DNA from: Promethearchaeota archaeon
Lineage (GTDB): Archaea > Asgardarchaeota > Lokiarchaeia > Sigyniarchaeales > SOKP01
DNA length: 64,000 bases
Direction of reading: 5' to 3'
NCBI GenBank assembly: GCA_030603385.1
Contig: JAUVXW010000021.1
Coordinates: 1-64,000 of the forward strand
Shown: positions 8,095 through 17,270 of the stretch, piece after piece
How positions within the stretch are numbered: the stretch's first letter is position 1
Layout: every line of letters starts with the position of its first letter
Program-made: the position numbers and the translations under genes
Notes under the pieces: model-generated
What the model saw: only the letters and a program-made list of their open reading frames with translations
The model's database searches: none
What the model was told of the DNA's origin: nothing

Positions 8095-9777
8095 ATGAAA
8101 GATCTAGTGAAAAAATTATTTGAAAAAACTTGGAATTTCAAAAATAGAGACACTATTATCCATAAATTGCAGGAAACGGATTATGATATTTTAATCATTG
8201 GTGGAGGTATTACAGGAGCAGGGATTGCACGAGAAGCTGCGATGAGAGGATTAAAAGTGGGTTTAGTTGAGATGCAAGATTTTGCATCAGGTACTTCCTC
8301 TAGAAGCTCAAAATTAGCCCATGGGGGGCTAAGATATCTCGCTTATGGAGAATTAGATTTAGTTAAAGAGGCAACAACTGAAAGAAACTGGATGAGAGCT
8401 CATATTCCTCATTTAATTAGACCAGTACCATTTTTATGGGTTAATTGGAAAGGAGATACTCTAGAGATACAGTCAATAAAATCAGCTTTAAACCTTTATG
8501 ATTCCTTAAGTGATGATTCACAAGAATTTAAAAACTTCAAAAAATATCAATGGTTCTCAGCAGAAGAGCTGCAAAAGTTAGAACCCGAAATTAAAAATAA
8601 AATGAGTCAAGGGGGCGCAATATATTATGACACCAACGTGGATGATGCTCGATTAACGATTGAAACCTTAAAGGAAGCTGTGATCAGGGGGGCTGATGTT
8701 ATTAGCTATTGCAAAGTAATAGATTACATTATGGAAGAAGATAAGATCACTGGGATTAAATGCCAAGATCTGGAGAATAATAAAGATTTTAAAATTAAAG
8801 CAAGTCTAATTGTGAATGCTACAGGAATTTGGAGTGATAATCTAATTAATAATTATCCTGAATTTGTACCCAAACCTTTAATCAGACCGACTAAAGGCGT
8901 CCACCTAATATTTAAAAGAAAACATATACGAAACGAAAATGGCGTAATAATACGTTCCATATCACAGGAACGTGGGTTTTTTGTCTTACCTCGAGGTGAT
9001 TTTACCATAATTGGTACCACAGACACAGATTTTAAAGGAGATATTGCTAATCCCTTTTGCAGTAAAGAGGATGCAGATGATCTAATTAATTCTGTGAAAT
9101 ATTATTTCCCTAATGCTGATATAGGATATAACAATCTTATAGCAACTTATGCTGGGGTCAGACCTTTAGTTAAAGAGATTGGGAAGTCAGAGAGAGATGT
9201 TTCTCGAAAACATCTAATTTTCTTCAATAAACATGGGTTACTTTCAATAGCAGGAGGAAAATTAACAACTATGAGAAGGATGGCTGAAGATTTGCTCGAA
9301 ATTGTCGCAAAAGAGCAAATTTTTTTAGATATTACTAAAGATAAAGGATTTTCAAAACAAAAATTTCTTATTGGACTAGACCATGAAGAATGGCAAGAAT
9401 TTCTCAAACAAAATGATCTTGGATTAGATGATAAGATTACTCATCATCTATATCAACAATATGGCCGTGGTGCTTTTGAAATAATGAAACTTATCGCAGA
9501 AAAACCTAGTTTAGGTGAAAGAATAATAGATGAAAATGATTTCATTAAAGCAGAGGTAATTTATATATTACATCATGAATTAACAACCCATTTAATAGAT
9601 GTCTTTTGCAGAAGGACAGAAATGAGTTTGTTTATAGATCATCGAAAACAATCAGATGCCGCTAAAAAAGTTGCAGATATTATGGCAGACGAATACCGAT
9701 GGGATGAAGATAAAAAGAATCGAGAAATCAAAACTTACCTTGAATATAATAGGAAAACTCTTGAATTTATTGGGTAA
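8095..9777 (+). CDS. glpA: FAD-dependent glycerol-3-phosphate dehydrogenase
   Basis: The Rossmann motif GGGITGAGIAREAAMRG near residue 35 binds FAD, and the TSSRSSKLAHGGLRYL segment is typical of GlpA/GlpD. A C-terminal helical domain (about 400-560) is present, as in GlpD-type enzymes. It oxidises sn-glycerol-3-phosphate to dihydroxyacetone phosphate and passes electrons to a membrane acceptor or to partner subunits. No GlpB or GlpC gene is adjacent. An ATG at 8086 is also in frame, but AGAAGG ends right at it and sits a normal nine bases before the ATG at 8095, so I chose 8095. Its divergent partner is the kinase at 6499-7956. Confidence 0.92.
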   Translation: MKDLVKKLFEKTWNFKNRDTIIHKLQETDYDILIIGGGITGAGIAREAAMRGLKVGLVEMQDFASGTSSRSSKLAHGGLRYLAYGELDLVKEATTERNWMRAHIPHLIRPVPFLWVNWKGDTLEIQSIKSALNLYDSLSDDSQEFKNFKKYQWFSAEELQKLEPEIKNKMSQGGAIYYDTNVDDARLTIETLKEAVIRGADVISYCKVIDYIMEEDKITGIKCQDLENNKDFKIKASLIVNATGIWSDNLINNYPEFVPKPLIRPTKGVHLIFKRKHIRNENGVIIRSISQERGFFVLPRGDFTIIGTTDTDFKGDIANPFCSKEDADDLINSVKYYFPNADIGYNNLIATYAGVRPLVKEIGKSERDVSRKHLIFFNKHGLLSIAGGKLTTMRRMAEDLLEIVAKEQIFLDITKDKGFSKQKFLIGLDHEEWQEFLKQNDLGLDDKITHHLYQQYGRGAFEIMKLIAEKPSLGERIIDENDFIKAEVIYILHHELTTHLIDVFCRRTEMSLFIDHRKQSDAAKKVADIMADEYRWDEDKKNREIKTYLEYNRKTLEFIG

Positions 9778-9981
9778 ATTTTTCGTCTCTTTAGTTATTT
9801 TTCATAGATTTTACTTTAAATTTTTAGCCGAAATGCTATGGAGGTTACCACATGCAATTCCTAATATCGTTATTATCGATATTATGAATATGGAAGAAGT
9901 CTCTGAGAAAGATTTTATTTGTATGGCTCGTGAGTCGGCATAATTTTAAACACGTAATTATTAATCAATCTTGATTAAGAT
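9778..9981. other. Intergenic with a short coding-like tail
   Basis: No intact gene. In one plus-strand frame, bases 9830-9943 read like the end of a protein (LPHAIPNIVIIDIMNMEEVS, then a few residues and a stop) with no start codon of its own. This could be a gene remnant. I do not recognise the family. Confidence 0.3.
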
Positions 9982-10380
9982 TTATTTAATTAAAGCAAGC
10001 CTTTCACGATGGCTTGAGAATTGGTTAGATAGGATCCGATGTTTACAATCGTCCCATTTTTTACGAACAGAATAAAAATATTCAGAAATTTCCAAGATAT
10101 CTCCAAAAACAACCTTATAATTGTCAATAATAGAGATTTGAATATATATCGGAAATAGTTCAAATACCCTAACATCAAATGTTAAAGGAAATTTACCTAA
10201 TAGTTTCTCTTGTAATTCTATATTCTTTTCTACATTTTTTTCAAGGGAAATCACTGCTATATCAATATCTGAATTGGGGCGAGCACCTCCTTCTACGTGA
10301 GATCCATACAGAATAACATCATATTTTTCCTTTAATGGTCTCAGGTTCTCCCGTAATTCCTCAATCTCAAGAGATTTCAT
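9982..10380 (-). CDS. mntA: MntA-type nucleotidyltransferase antitoxin
   Basis: A 132-residue minimal nucleotidyltransferase with the motif GSHVEGGARPNSDID. This is exactly the GSX10DXD signature of MntA antitoxins, near residue 26. In the characterised HepT/MntA systems, MntA AMPylates a tyrosine of the HEPN toxin and silences it. The reading frame overlaps the end of the upstream HEPN gene by 14 bases, so the two are translationally coupled, toxin first. The C-terminal 40 residues are helical and basic. Confidence 0.9.
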   Translation of the reverse strand: MKSLEIEELRENLRPLKEKYDVILYGSHVEGGARPNSDIDIAVISLEKNVEKNIELQEKLLGKFPLTFDVRVFELFPIYIQISIIDNYKVVFGDILEISEYFYSVRKKWDDCKHRILSNQFSSHRERLALIK

Positions 10381-10771
10381 TTAAAATCTCCTCCACCACT
10401 TTTATCCACTTTGATAATAGATCTTTAATTTCTTCAACTGAATTTAAGATGATCTGTTCTTCAAAATCGTTGTAACGATGGACTATGATATTTCGCATAC
10501 CATTAGCTTTTTTCAATTTCACTCCTAATTCAGATTTTAGTTTTCGTTTTTTAACAATTTCAGAAATATTTGTATTATCATCTTTGACTTGAATCCCTAG
10601 ATCTTTTGTAAGCATTGCAATTAAATCTACAATTGCTTCGATAGAAGTTTGTAATGAATAGAATATTCCACGTTTTTCAAGTTCATTTTTTGGTTCAAAT
10701 GGTAAGTCCTTTATATAATCCACAACGTGGTTGATTTTGTCGCGATAACGTTTAATTCTCAGTTCATCCAT
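10367..10771 (-). CDS. hepT: HepT-type HEPN toxin (DUF86)
   Basis: A 134-residue all-helical protein with RNIIVHRY near residue 93. This fits the RX4HXY motif of HEPN RNases of the HepT class; the Tyr is the residue that MntA modifies. It is probably an RNA-cleaving growth inhibitor held in check by the MntA protein encoded just downstream. The start is preceded by GTGAT at a usable Shine-Dalgarno distance. Length and motif order fit DUF86 well. Confidence 0.9.
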   Translation of the reverse strand: MDELRIKRYRDKINHVVDYIKDLPFEPKNELEKRGIFYSLQTSIEAIVDLIAMLTKDLGIQVKDDNTNISEIVKKRKLKSELGVKLKKANGMRNIIVHRYNDFEEQIILNSVEEIKDLLSKWIKVVEEILNEIS

Positions 10772-10906
10772 TCGAAATCACTATAAAAATACTTTTACGC
10801 CTATATATAAAATCATCTTTCTGTTATTTATACTATATCAAAGTATTTTTAAAATACAGATAAATTTGAAACAGAATAAAAATGAATAAAAAATTGGTTT
10901 AAATAT

Positions 10907-11110
10907 CTAATTTTCACGTGGAGGGAGCATTCTTACCATTCTTTGCCCTTCAATAAGAGAAATTGCATTTTCGGGGCAATGATAAGCGTTTGAGTTGGAA
11001 AAGGAATTAGATACTCTGAGTACTAAGGATACAATGCCCGGTTTGTGGATCTGCACAAACTGGTTCAAGACAGTATCATCGCTCGAACGGAACACGGACT
11101 GTAGAAGAAT
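10907..11110 (-). pseudogene. Possible remnant of an iron-sulfur protein gene
   Basis: This patch is more G+C-rich than the DNA around it. In one minus-strand frame the end reads YHCPENAISLIEGQRMVRM and then a short tail. CPxxAISL is typical of the last cysteine of a ferredoxin-like 4Fe-4S motif. Further upstream a different frame reads CLEPVCADPQTGHC, as if the gene had been frameshifted. No intact frame longer than about 60 codons remains. The rest of the 10772-11401 gap shows no gene that I can support. The family call is tentative. Confidence 0.35.
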
Positions 11111-11401
11111 GAAGGGCTTTTTTTACCATTAATTTTATTTTTAAACTGAGTTAGACGTTCAATTCAAGATTTTATTTAATGAAATTTTCTATAATGTGTT
11201 ACTGCAATTTTAAAGGATATTAGAATATATATATCAGCAACGGGATCCATGAAGCTAACATTACCCCATTTATTGGTAGCTGAAAAAAAAGATCTAAAAA
11301 TGAATTCTTTAGAATTATATTAAAGATATAATTACTGAAAAATAATAAAAATCAAGCAAAAAAATTTAAAGTTGATTATCTATTAAATTTATAGAATAAA
11401 T

Positions 11402-11644
11402 ATGACAGATATTAAATTTTCCATTTCAGAACATCTAATAGAAAGAATGAAGAAATATCCTGAAATTGATTGGGAAAGAGTGGCAAAAAGCGCTGTAAAA
11501 AAATATTTACAGAAGCTTGAGGTTACAGATAAATTATTATCAAACAGCACAGTAACATTAGAAGACGCTGAAAAGATGGGGGATGATATTAAACAAAAAA
11601 TGTGGGAAAGACATAAACTTTACTTAGAGAATATCGAAGAATGA
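11402..11644 (+). CDS. vapB: VapB-like antitoxin
   Basis: An 80-residue acidic/basic helical protein. It begins with a beta strand (IKFSISEHLIERMKKYP), as in ribbon-helix-helix type antitoxins that bind their own promoter. Its last codon and stop overlap the start of the PIN-domain gene (shared ATGA at 11641-11644), the classic layout of antitoxin before toxin. The C-terminal helical tail would wrap the toxin. Family assignment rests on size, fold pattern and context more than on a strict motif. Confidence 0.75.
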   Translation: MTDIKFSISEHLIERMKKYPEIDWERVAKSAVKKYLQKLEVTDKLLSNSTVTLEDAEKMGDDIKQKMWERHKLYLENIEE

Positions 11645-12060
11645 AGTTAATTTTAGATACTAATGTCTTTTTTTCTGGAATAATAAAAGATTCAATAACT
11701 AGAAAAATTTTATTGTATCCAGATTATGAATTTTACATCCCCGACTTCTTCCTAATTGAACTAAAGAAATACGAAGAGTATCTTATAAATAAAACTGGAC
11801 TTGAAAAACTTAAATTCAAACAATTATTAAAAGATATTCTTGAGAATATTTATCTTGTTCCTATTAATGAGTACTCGGACAAATTAATTAAAGCCAAAGA
11901 AATTATTGGTAATATTGATAAGAAAGATATTCCATTCATAGCAGTCGCCTTATCCTTCAAGAATAATGGAATATGGACTGACGATAAACATTTTAAAGAA
12001 CAATTTGAAATAAAGATTTATTCTACAAAAGAATTGATTGTAGAGTTAGGATTGGAATAG
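11641..12060 (+). CDS. vapC: PIN-domain ribonuclease, VapC-like toxin
   Basis: A 139-residue PIN domain. MKLILDTNVFFSGI carries the first catalytic Asp, a conserved acidic residue lies in FFLIELKKYEEYL, DKKDIPFIAVAL holds the second Asp, and IWTDDKHF the last acidic pair. These residues bind the metal for RNA cleavage. It overlaps the antitoxin gene by 4 bases. The PIN subfamily (the PilT-like 'putative toxin' group) matches length and layout. Confidence 0.85.
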   Translation: MKLILDTNVFFSGIIKDSITRKILLYPDYEFYIPDFFLIELKKYEEYLINKTGLEKLKFKQLLKDILENIYLVPINEYSDKLIKAKEIIGNIDKKDIPFIAVALSFKNNGIWTDDKHFKEQFEIKIYSTKELIVELGLE

Positions 12061-12153
12061 AAGAATCAAAAAGTCTATTTTTTTTTAAGAAGGATTATTA
12101 CCTTTTATACTTGAATTTAAATTCGAATAAAATCAAAAAGAAAGAGACAATTG

Positions 12154-13725
12154 ATGTTTTACAAGACAATTGAGAAAGACAAGCTCAAGCTTTCATTCAC
12201 ATCATATATGAGGAGGAGACCTGAGCTTGAAGAGAAGCGTTTAGAAATTCATACGGCGCTATCGAAGATAGTTGGTAAAGAGGATGTTGTCACTGAAGAA
12301 TCACAATTACTCTCCTACCACTACTCACAACTGCCTGGAGGAATTCCTCTAAGACGTACCACAGTAGCAAAGGGTATGTACGTAATTGTAATGGCTGACT
12401 TTGCCGTCTATCCTGAAACAACAGAGGAAGTACAGGAGATAGTCAAGCTAGCAAATCAATACATCATCCCCATAGTACCCTTCGCTGGGGGAAGTGGCCT
12501 CGGAATCACAGCGCCTTCTGGTGGTATCATTCTAGATTTGAAAAAATTAGACCGAATTATTGACATTGACGAGATATCTCATACAGTGACAGTTGAAGCA
12601 GGGATCTATGTGTTCGACTTAGAAAATGAGTTGAATAAAAGAGGCTTTGAACTTGAACACTACCCCGCCTCCTATTTTTGTTCATGTATTGGTGGTTTTA
12701 TTGGAGATCGTTCGGCAGGTCGATTGTCGACGAAATATGGAAAGATAGAGAAAATGGTTCTTGGCATGAAGGTTGTACTGCCAAATGGTAAGTTGATTGA
12801 TACACCGAAAGTCCCTGCTCACGCTGTTGGTCCTGACCTGAATAACCTTTTCATTGGGATGGGGGGCACACTTGGAGTTACCACAGAAGTCACTCTCAAA
12901 ATATACCCGAAACCTGAGAAGCGGACATTCAAATCTTTTCTTTTACCGGACCTCGATAGTGGGTTCGAAGCAATGAGAAAGATTATGCAGGAGGATCTTA
13001 ATCCATGTATGGCTCGATTGTATGATCCTATCGAAACTAACAGTCAGTTATTCAAGTATCATCTTGTGACACCACCCTCTAGAGAAAAACTGGAGAGCAT
13101 GCCAGGTTGCTGTTAGCTAATCTTAGGATTCGATGGAAAAGAAGAGCTCGTAGATCTTTTGAATCAATGGGCATTGAAAATCCTTCAGCAACATGGAGCT
13201 ACAGATCTTGGATTTGCTGAGGGACAATTTTGGTGGGATCATAGTCTCGATGATTACTATAAGGGATTTGGTAGACCAACAAGACAATCAGAGTTCTTCC
13301 CCGATGATACTCCCTATACAGGAGGAGTTTTTGATTATATAGTACCTATGAAATACATCAGTCAAATTTGGAAAGAAACCAGTGAAGCACTCAAGAAAGC
13401 CTATCCTAAGTCAATCCTTTATGGACACTTCTCGCATTGGTATAAAACTGCGACGATGATGTATCCAATGGTATACATCTGGGATTTGCCAGATGATCCC
13501 GCGGAGTTAGCAAAGGCATACTTTAAGGCTCAAGCCATTTGCTTAGAGCCTGTTTACAAATATGGTGGAGCTTTTCAGCACCATCATGGAGTAGGTAGGA
13601 TTTATGCTATGCAGATGCCAAGACAATGGGGCAAAGGGGGATTCGAGGCTATTCGTGCCATCAAGAATGCTCTTGATCCTAATAATATAATGAATCCTGG
13701 TAATCTAGGTTTTGAGGTGAAATAA
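12154..13725 (+). pseudogene. GlcD-like FAD-linked oxidase interrupted by one in-frame TAG
   Basis: One continuous frame of 523 codons apart from TAG at 13114-13116. The first part has the FAD-binding PCMH fold (VPFAGGSGLGITAPSGG, GDRSAGRLSTKYG, GMGGTLGVTTEVTLKIYPKP). After the stop the frame goes on with LILGFDGKEEL and ends with the oxidase C-terminal motif HHHGVGR and LDPNNIMNPGNLGF. The family is glycolate/D-lactate oxidase or alkyl-DHAP-synthase-like. At the stop homologues would be expected to carry a hydrophobic residue, so a single TTG-to-TAG change is the simplest cause. A TTG three bases upstream of the chosen ATG could also initiate. If the TAG is real, the two halves are non-functional alone unless read through. 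Confidence 0.85.
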
Positions 13726-14856
13726 ATGACTGAGAAAGACTATCTTACTAATAACATTCAAGATGAGATTTGGTATTGCCTACAGTGCATGATGTGCAAA
13801 GCAACATGTACAACACATCATTATACACGACGAGAGGAGGATGCTCCTGAGCCCAGAGTCCATCTTGTTGAATTAGTGCGTAGAGGATTTTTGGATTGGG
13901 ATGAATCTTCTGCTGAAACAATATATCATTGTAGCCTTTGCGGACTTTGTAGAGAATGGTGCGCATCTAAACAAGACATCTCTACAATCATGACCACAGC
14001 AAGAGCAGATGTTGTGAATCAAGGATTAGCACCTGATAGTGTTGTAAGAGTCGATGAGAGTCTGAACAATCTCAAAAATGCTTATGGAAAACCATTGGGT
14101 GAACGCTTCAATGGCATTCCCCTAGCTGGTAGCAGTGTCAATGATGCAGAGGTTATCTATTTCATAGGGTGTCTCAGCGGTTATGATAGACAAGAGATTC
14201 CAAAAGCTATGATCAAAATCCTTGAAGCTGCGGGAGTGAATTATACTGTTCTAAAAGGAGAAGAATGGTGTTGTGGTCTTCCTGCATATCAACTAGGTCT
14301 CAGGGATAGAGCCAGGGAGATGTCCGAGCATAATGCGAAGTTTATAACAGCAACTGGCGTCAAGACTGTAATTGCTTCCTGTCCTGGATGTGCAAGAGCC
14401 TTAGATCTTGAATATCCAAAGTGGGGGACAAAACTCGATGTGGAAGTCTTGCATCACACAGTATTCATCAAGAAATTGCTTGATGAGGGGAGATTAAAGC
14501 TAAAGAAGCCTATCACGAAAAAACTGACCTATCACGATCCTTGTCACTTGGGTCGAGACATGAAAATTTATGATGCTCCTCGAGAGGTTCTCAAGCAGGT
14601 TTCTGAATCTGATATTCTTGAGATGTTCGCTACACGTGAGAAAGCTCTCTGCTGTGGGTCTGGAGGAGGATACAAACTCACCAATCCAGAACAGGCTAAT
14701 AAAATGGGGAGCAGGATTACTGATGAAGCCGCCTTCGTGAAAGCTGATATCCTTGTTTCTGCTTGCCCCCTATGTAAAGAATCCTTCTCCAAGGATGCAG
14801 GAGAAAAAGGGCTTGAATTGAAGGATATTGCCGAGCTTATAATTGACTCACTGTAG
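13726..14856 (+). CDS. GlcF/HdrB-like iron-sulfur protein with CCG domains
   Basis: A 376-residue protein. The N-terminal ferredoxin domain has CLQCMMCKATC and CSLCGLCREWC. Two cysteine-rich CCG domains follow (GEEWCCGLPAYQLG with CPGCARAL; HDPCHLGRD with CCGSGGGYK and CPLCKESF). Such proteins accept electrons from a flavoprotein such as GlcD and pass them to quinone or to heterodisulfide-type acceptors. The ATG follows the flavoprotein stop directly, so the two form one operon. Like its neighbour it is visibly richer in G+C than most genes here, which suggests acquisition as a unit. Confidence 0.9.
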   Translation: MTEKDYLTNNIQDEIWYCLQCMMCKATCTTHHYTRREEDAPEPRVHLVELVRRGFLDWDESSAETIYHCSLCGLCREWCASKQDISTIMTTARADVVNQGLAPDSVVRVDESLNNLKNAYGKPLGERFNGIPLAGSSVNDAEVIYFIGCLSGYDRQEIPKAMIKILEAAGVNYTVLKGEEWCCGLPAYQLGLRDRAREMSEHNAKFITATGVKTVIASCPGCARALDLEYPKWGTKLDVEVLHHTVFIKKLLDEGRLKLKKPITKKLTYHDPCHLGRDMKIYDAPREVLKQVSESDILEMFATREKALCCGSGGGYKLTNPEQANKMGSRITDEAAFVKADILVSACPLCKESFSKDAGEKGLELKDIAELIIDSL

Positions 14857-15034
14857 GGAGCTAATGAATGATGAAGACAACTCTGTTTTCCTCATACATG
14901 AGCTTGAGTTAATTTAGATCCATAACATTTTCAACTTTTTTTTTATACAATTTTCGAGAAATGTTTTTTATTCTTTTAAGATTAAAGTACTTTAATATTA
15001 TTCAATTAAATCTTAAGTTTGAGATGGAAAGATA

Positions 15035-16360
15035 ATGACTAAGGTTTTTATTTCTGATACGAAAAGAGGGGTAAAAAAGGCTGTTGAGGAGATTTTTTCT
15101 AATCTCGAAAAAGATGGACTCGAAATAAAAAGTTCAAAAGATATTTATATTAAAGTTAATGGGATAAACATTTATCCACATGTTCACACATCACCTGAAG
15201 TTTTAGAAGCTGTGATAGAATATCTTAAAAATAAAGGGGGAAAAATTCACGTAATGGAAAATGCATCCCAATGTGCTGTTACCAGAGTTGTCTTTGCAGT
15301 GACGGGGTATAAGGAAATTTGCGAAAAATTAAGAGCAAATATAATATATCTAGACGAAGAAGATACAAAAACATTTGAGTTCAAGGGGAAGGCTTCAGTG
15401 AAAGATGATCCTAAGGGATATAATTTAAAGACATTTAGATTGCCGGAAACAATAGTTAAGATAATAGAAAATAGAGATAAGTACACCTATATAAATTTAC
15501 CAAAACTTAAAACTCATTGTATGACAAGAGTAACCCTTGGTATTAAAAATCAATGGGGCTATCCACAACACGAGGATCGTGGCAAGGATCACAATTTCAA
15601 TTTGCATTCTAAACTGGTGGATGTATTTGAGTATATTCGTCCCGATGTAACAATTATTGATGGTATAACTGGTACTATTCACGGACATTATCCTCCTATA
15701 GCTTTTAATGATAGACAAATCATTAGGTTCGATATTCTTATAGGAGGGAGAGATACACTAGCCGTTGATGTTGTAGGAGCAAGAATATTTGGAATGACAC
15801 TAGATGAAGTTCCACATCTTAAAATAGCTAATGAAAGAGGACTCGGTGAAGGGATTTTGAGTAACATCAACGTGATTGGAAAGAATTTAGATGATTATAA
15901 GGAGAAATATGAATGGGATTTAATACAACAATTTCCAGAGGACGTCAAAATTGTAAAGGGTAAAGATTTGTTGTGTATAGAAGGTTGTCAAAATAATACG
16001 TTAAATTGCTTGCAACTATGTGCTTATGATGTTCCAGAAAAATTCAAGGGCGGTTGGTTCATAATCATGGGTAAGGGTCATGATGATAATCTCGTAGAGC
16101 AGTTAAAAGAAGAAGGATATAAGAAAGGACTCGTGGTTGGGTATTGCGCAATCGATGAGGTGGACGAAAAACTCATGAAGGAGTTTGGTAAGAGGAATGT
16201 ATATTTATCTGGAGATTGCAATAACCTTGTGGAAACTCTAGGGGCAGAACTTGCATTATCTGGAGTGAACGGGTTTGATCTATTGCCAAACATCCCACCA
16301 GATCGATTTCTAAAACTTGTTAAAGAGGCTCGGAAGCACGGAACTACAGCGTTATTTTAA
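15035..16360 (+). CDS. DUF362 family protein
   Basis: A 441-residue protein with the DUF362 core: VFISDTKRG at the start, YINLPKLKTHCMTRVTLGIK in the middle, and DVTIIDGITG and LAVDVVGARIFG after it. Many DUF362 proteins carry a ferredoxin domain. This one does not, but it has a cysteine group CIEGCQNNTLNCLQLC near residue 317 that could bind a cluster. The biochemical role of the family is largely unassigned. It is separated by 25 bases from the convergent CoA-transferase pair and is probably on its own promoter after the AT-rich gap at 14857-15034. Confidence 0.85.
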   Translation: MTKVFISDTKRGVKKAVEEIFSNLEKDGLEIKSSKDIYIKVNGINIYPHVHTSPEVLEAVIEYLKNKGGKIHVMENASQCAVTRVVFAVTGYKEICEKLRANIIYLDEEDTKTFEFKGKASVKDDPKGYNLKTFRLPETIVKIIENRDKYTYINLPKLKTHCMTRVTLGIKNQWGYPQHEDRGKDHNFNLHSKLVDVFEYIRPDVTIIDGITGTIHGHYPPIAFNDRQIIRFDILIGGRDTLAVDVVGARIFGMTLDEVPHLKIANERGLGEGILSNINVIGKNLDDYKEKYEWDLIQQFPEDVKIVKGKDLLCIEGCQNNTLNCLQLCAYDVPEKFKGGWFIIMGKGHDDNLVEQLKEEGYKKGLVVGYCAIDEVDEKLMKEFGKRNVYLSGDCNNLVETLGAELALSGVNGFDLLPNIPPDRFLKLVKEARKHGTTALF

Positions 16361-16385
16361 TCATAATAGAAAAGGTTTAACTCCT

Positions 16386-17258
16386 TTAAACTAATAATTT
16401 GGGGTATTTATTTTCCCTTCTAAGTTCAATTTCAATAACCTTGTTCAATAGTTCTTCACGTTCTTTACCAGATAATACCTCTAATTTTCTAATATTTAAT
16501 GGATCCACCTTTTCTCTCAAAAGAGAGATTTCAGAATCCGTGGGTGGCCTTGTTTCCTTCAACTTATCTGGGATGATTAATTCAAATCCAGTTGAATCTT
16601 TAAGAGTTTCAAGGTTAACACCAGGATGAAGTGATCCTAATCTCATGCTTTTAGTATCATCATCAAAATCTAAATAAGCAAGATTAGTAATAACGCACTG
16701 AGGTCCTGATCCCCCACATATAGAAGGTTTCCCTTTAGGAAATCCTACGCCAGAGATAAAATCAAGTTTTTCAACAAAGGTTCGTGTGTCATGTCGGGGT
16801 GTATAGAGGAAAGACCCACGAGCATAAAACATGCTAAAATCAAGTATACCCGCAGCCCCTGGAAGCCTTATTTTTGGTTTATCCCAATCTCCAATACATA
16901 TATTATTTGTATTTCCATATTGATCTATCTGAGCTGGCCTAAAGAATTCGATTGTCGTTAACTTATCAGAAGGAAGTGATTCCAATGTACATTCTACACT
17001 GTCTTGAAATCTATAAGCTCTCGCTGTGTTCATTTCAAGATATAGTAAACTAACCTGCCGAGGTTCCATAACAAATGTATTTCCCATAATGTAATGGTAA
17101 ATTGCATCAGGTGCATGGGTTACTTTTGCTAAAGTGAAAGCAGCCCATACCATGGGAGTTGCAACTCCTACGATCATCACATCATCATTTCTAACTTCCC
17201 TTGCCATTAAGACAGTCATCAATTCATCTATAGTATAGTCTTTCGAAAATTCACTCAT
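16386..17258 (-). CDS. CoA-transferase family I, beta subunit
   Basis: A 290-residue protein of the GctB/IpdB type. Features are the GGSGPQCVITNLAYLDFD region near residue 178 and a HPGV/STGF segment typical of the C-terminal domain. Together with the alpha subunit encoded 12 bases upstream it would transfer CoA to a dicarboxylic or ring-derived acid. The exact substrate cannot be read from sequence. The family's glutamate nucleophile usually lies in the beta subunit, but I could not place it with certainty. Its C-terminal third is the source-like relative of two remnants at 1935-2198 and 6423-6494. Confidence 0.85.
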   Translation of the reverse strand: MSEFSKDYTIDELMTVLMAREVRNDDVMIVGVATPMVWAAFTLAKVTHAPDAIYHYIMGNTFVMEPRQVSLLYLEMNTARAYRFQDSVECTLESLPSDKLTTIEFFRPAQIDQYGNTNNICIGDWDKPKIRLPGAAGILDFSMFYARGSFLYTPRHDTRTFVEKLDFISGVGFPKGKPSICGGSGPQCVITNLAYLDFDDDTKSMRLGSLHPGVNLETLKDSTGFELIIPDKLKETRPPTDSEISLLREKVDPLNIRKLEVLSGKEREELLNKVIEIELRRENKYPKLLV

Positions 17259-17270
17259 TATCTTTCCCTC

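Noticed and set aside
9147..9407. Minus-strand open frame inside glpA
   Set aside because: It lies wholly within a well-conserved gene on the other strand and shows no motif.
13114..13116. TAG as a true pyrrolysine codon
   Set aside because: Not claimed: no Pyl genes are in the window, the site is not an active-site position known to use it, and two other genes are broken by TGA and TAA.
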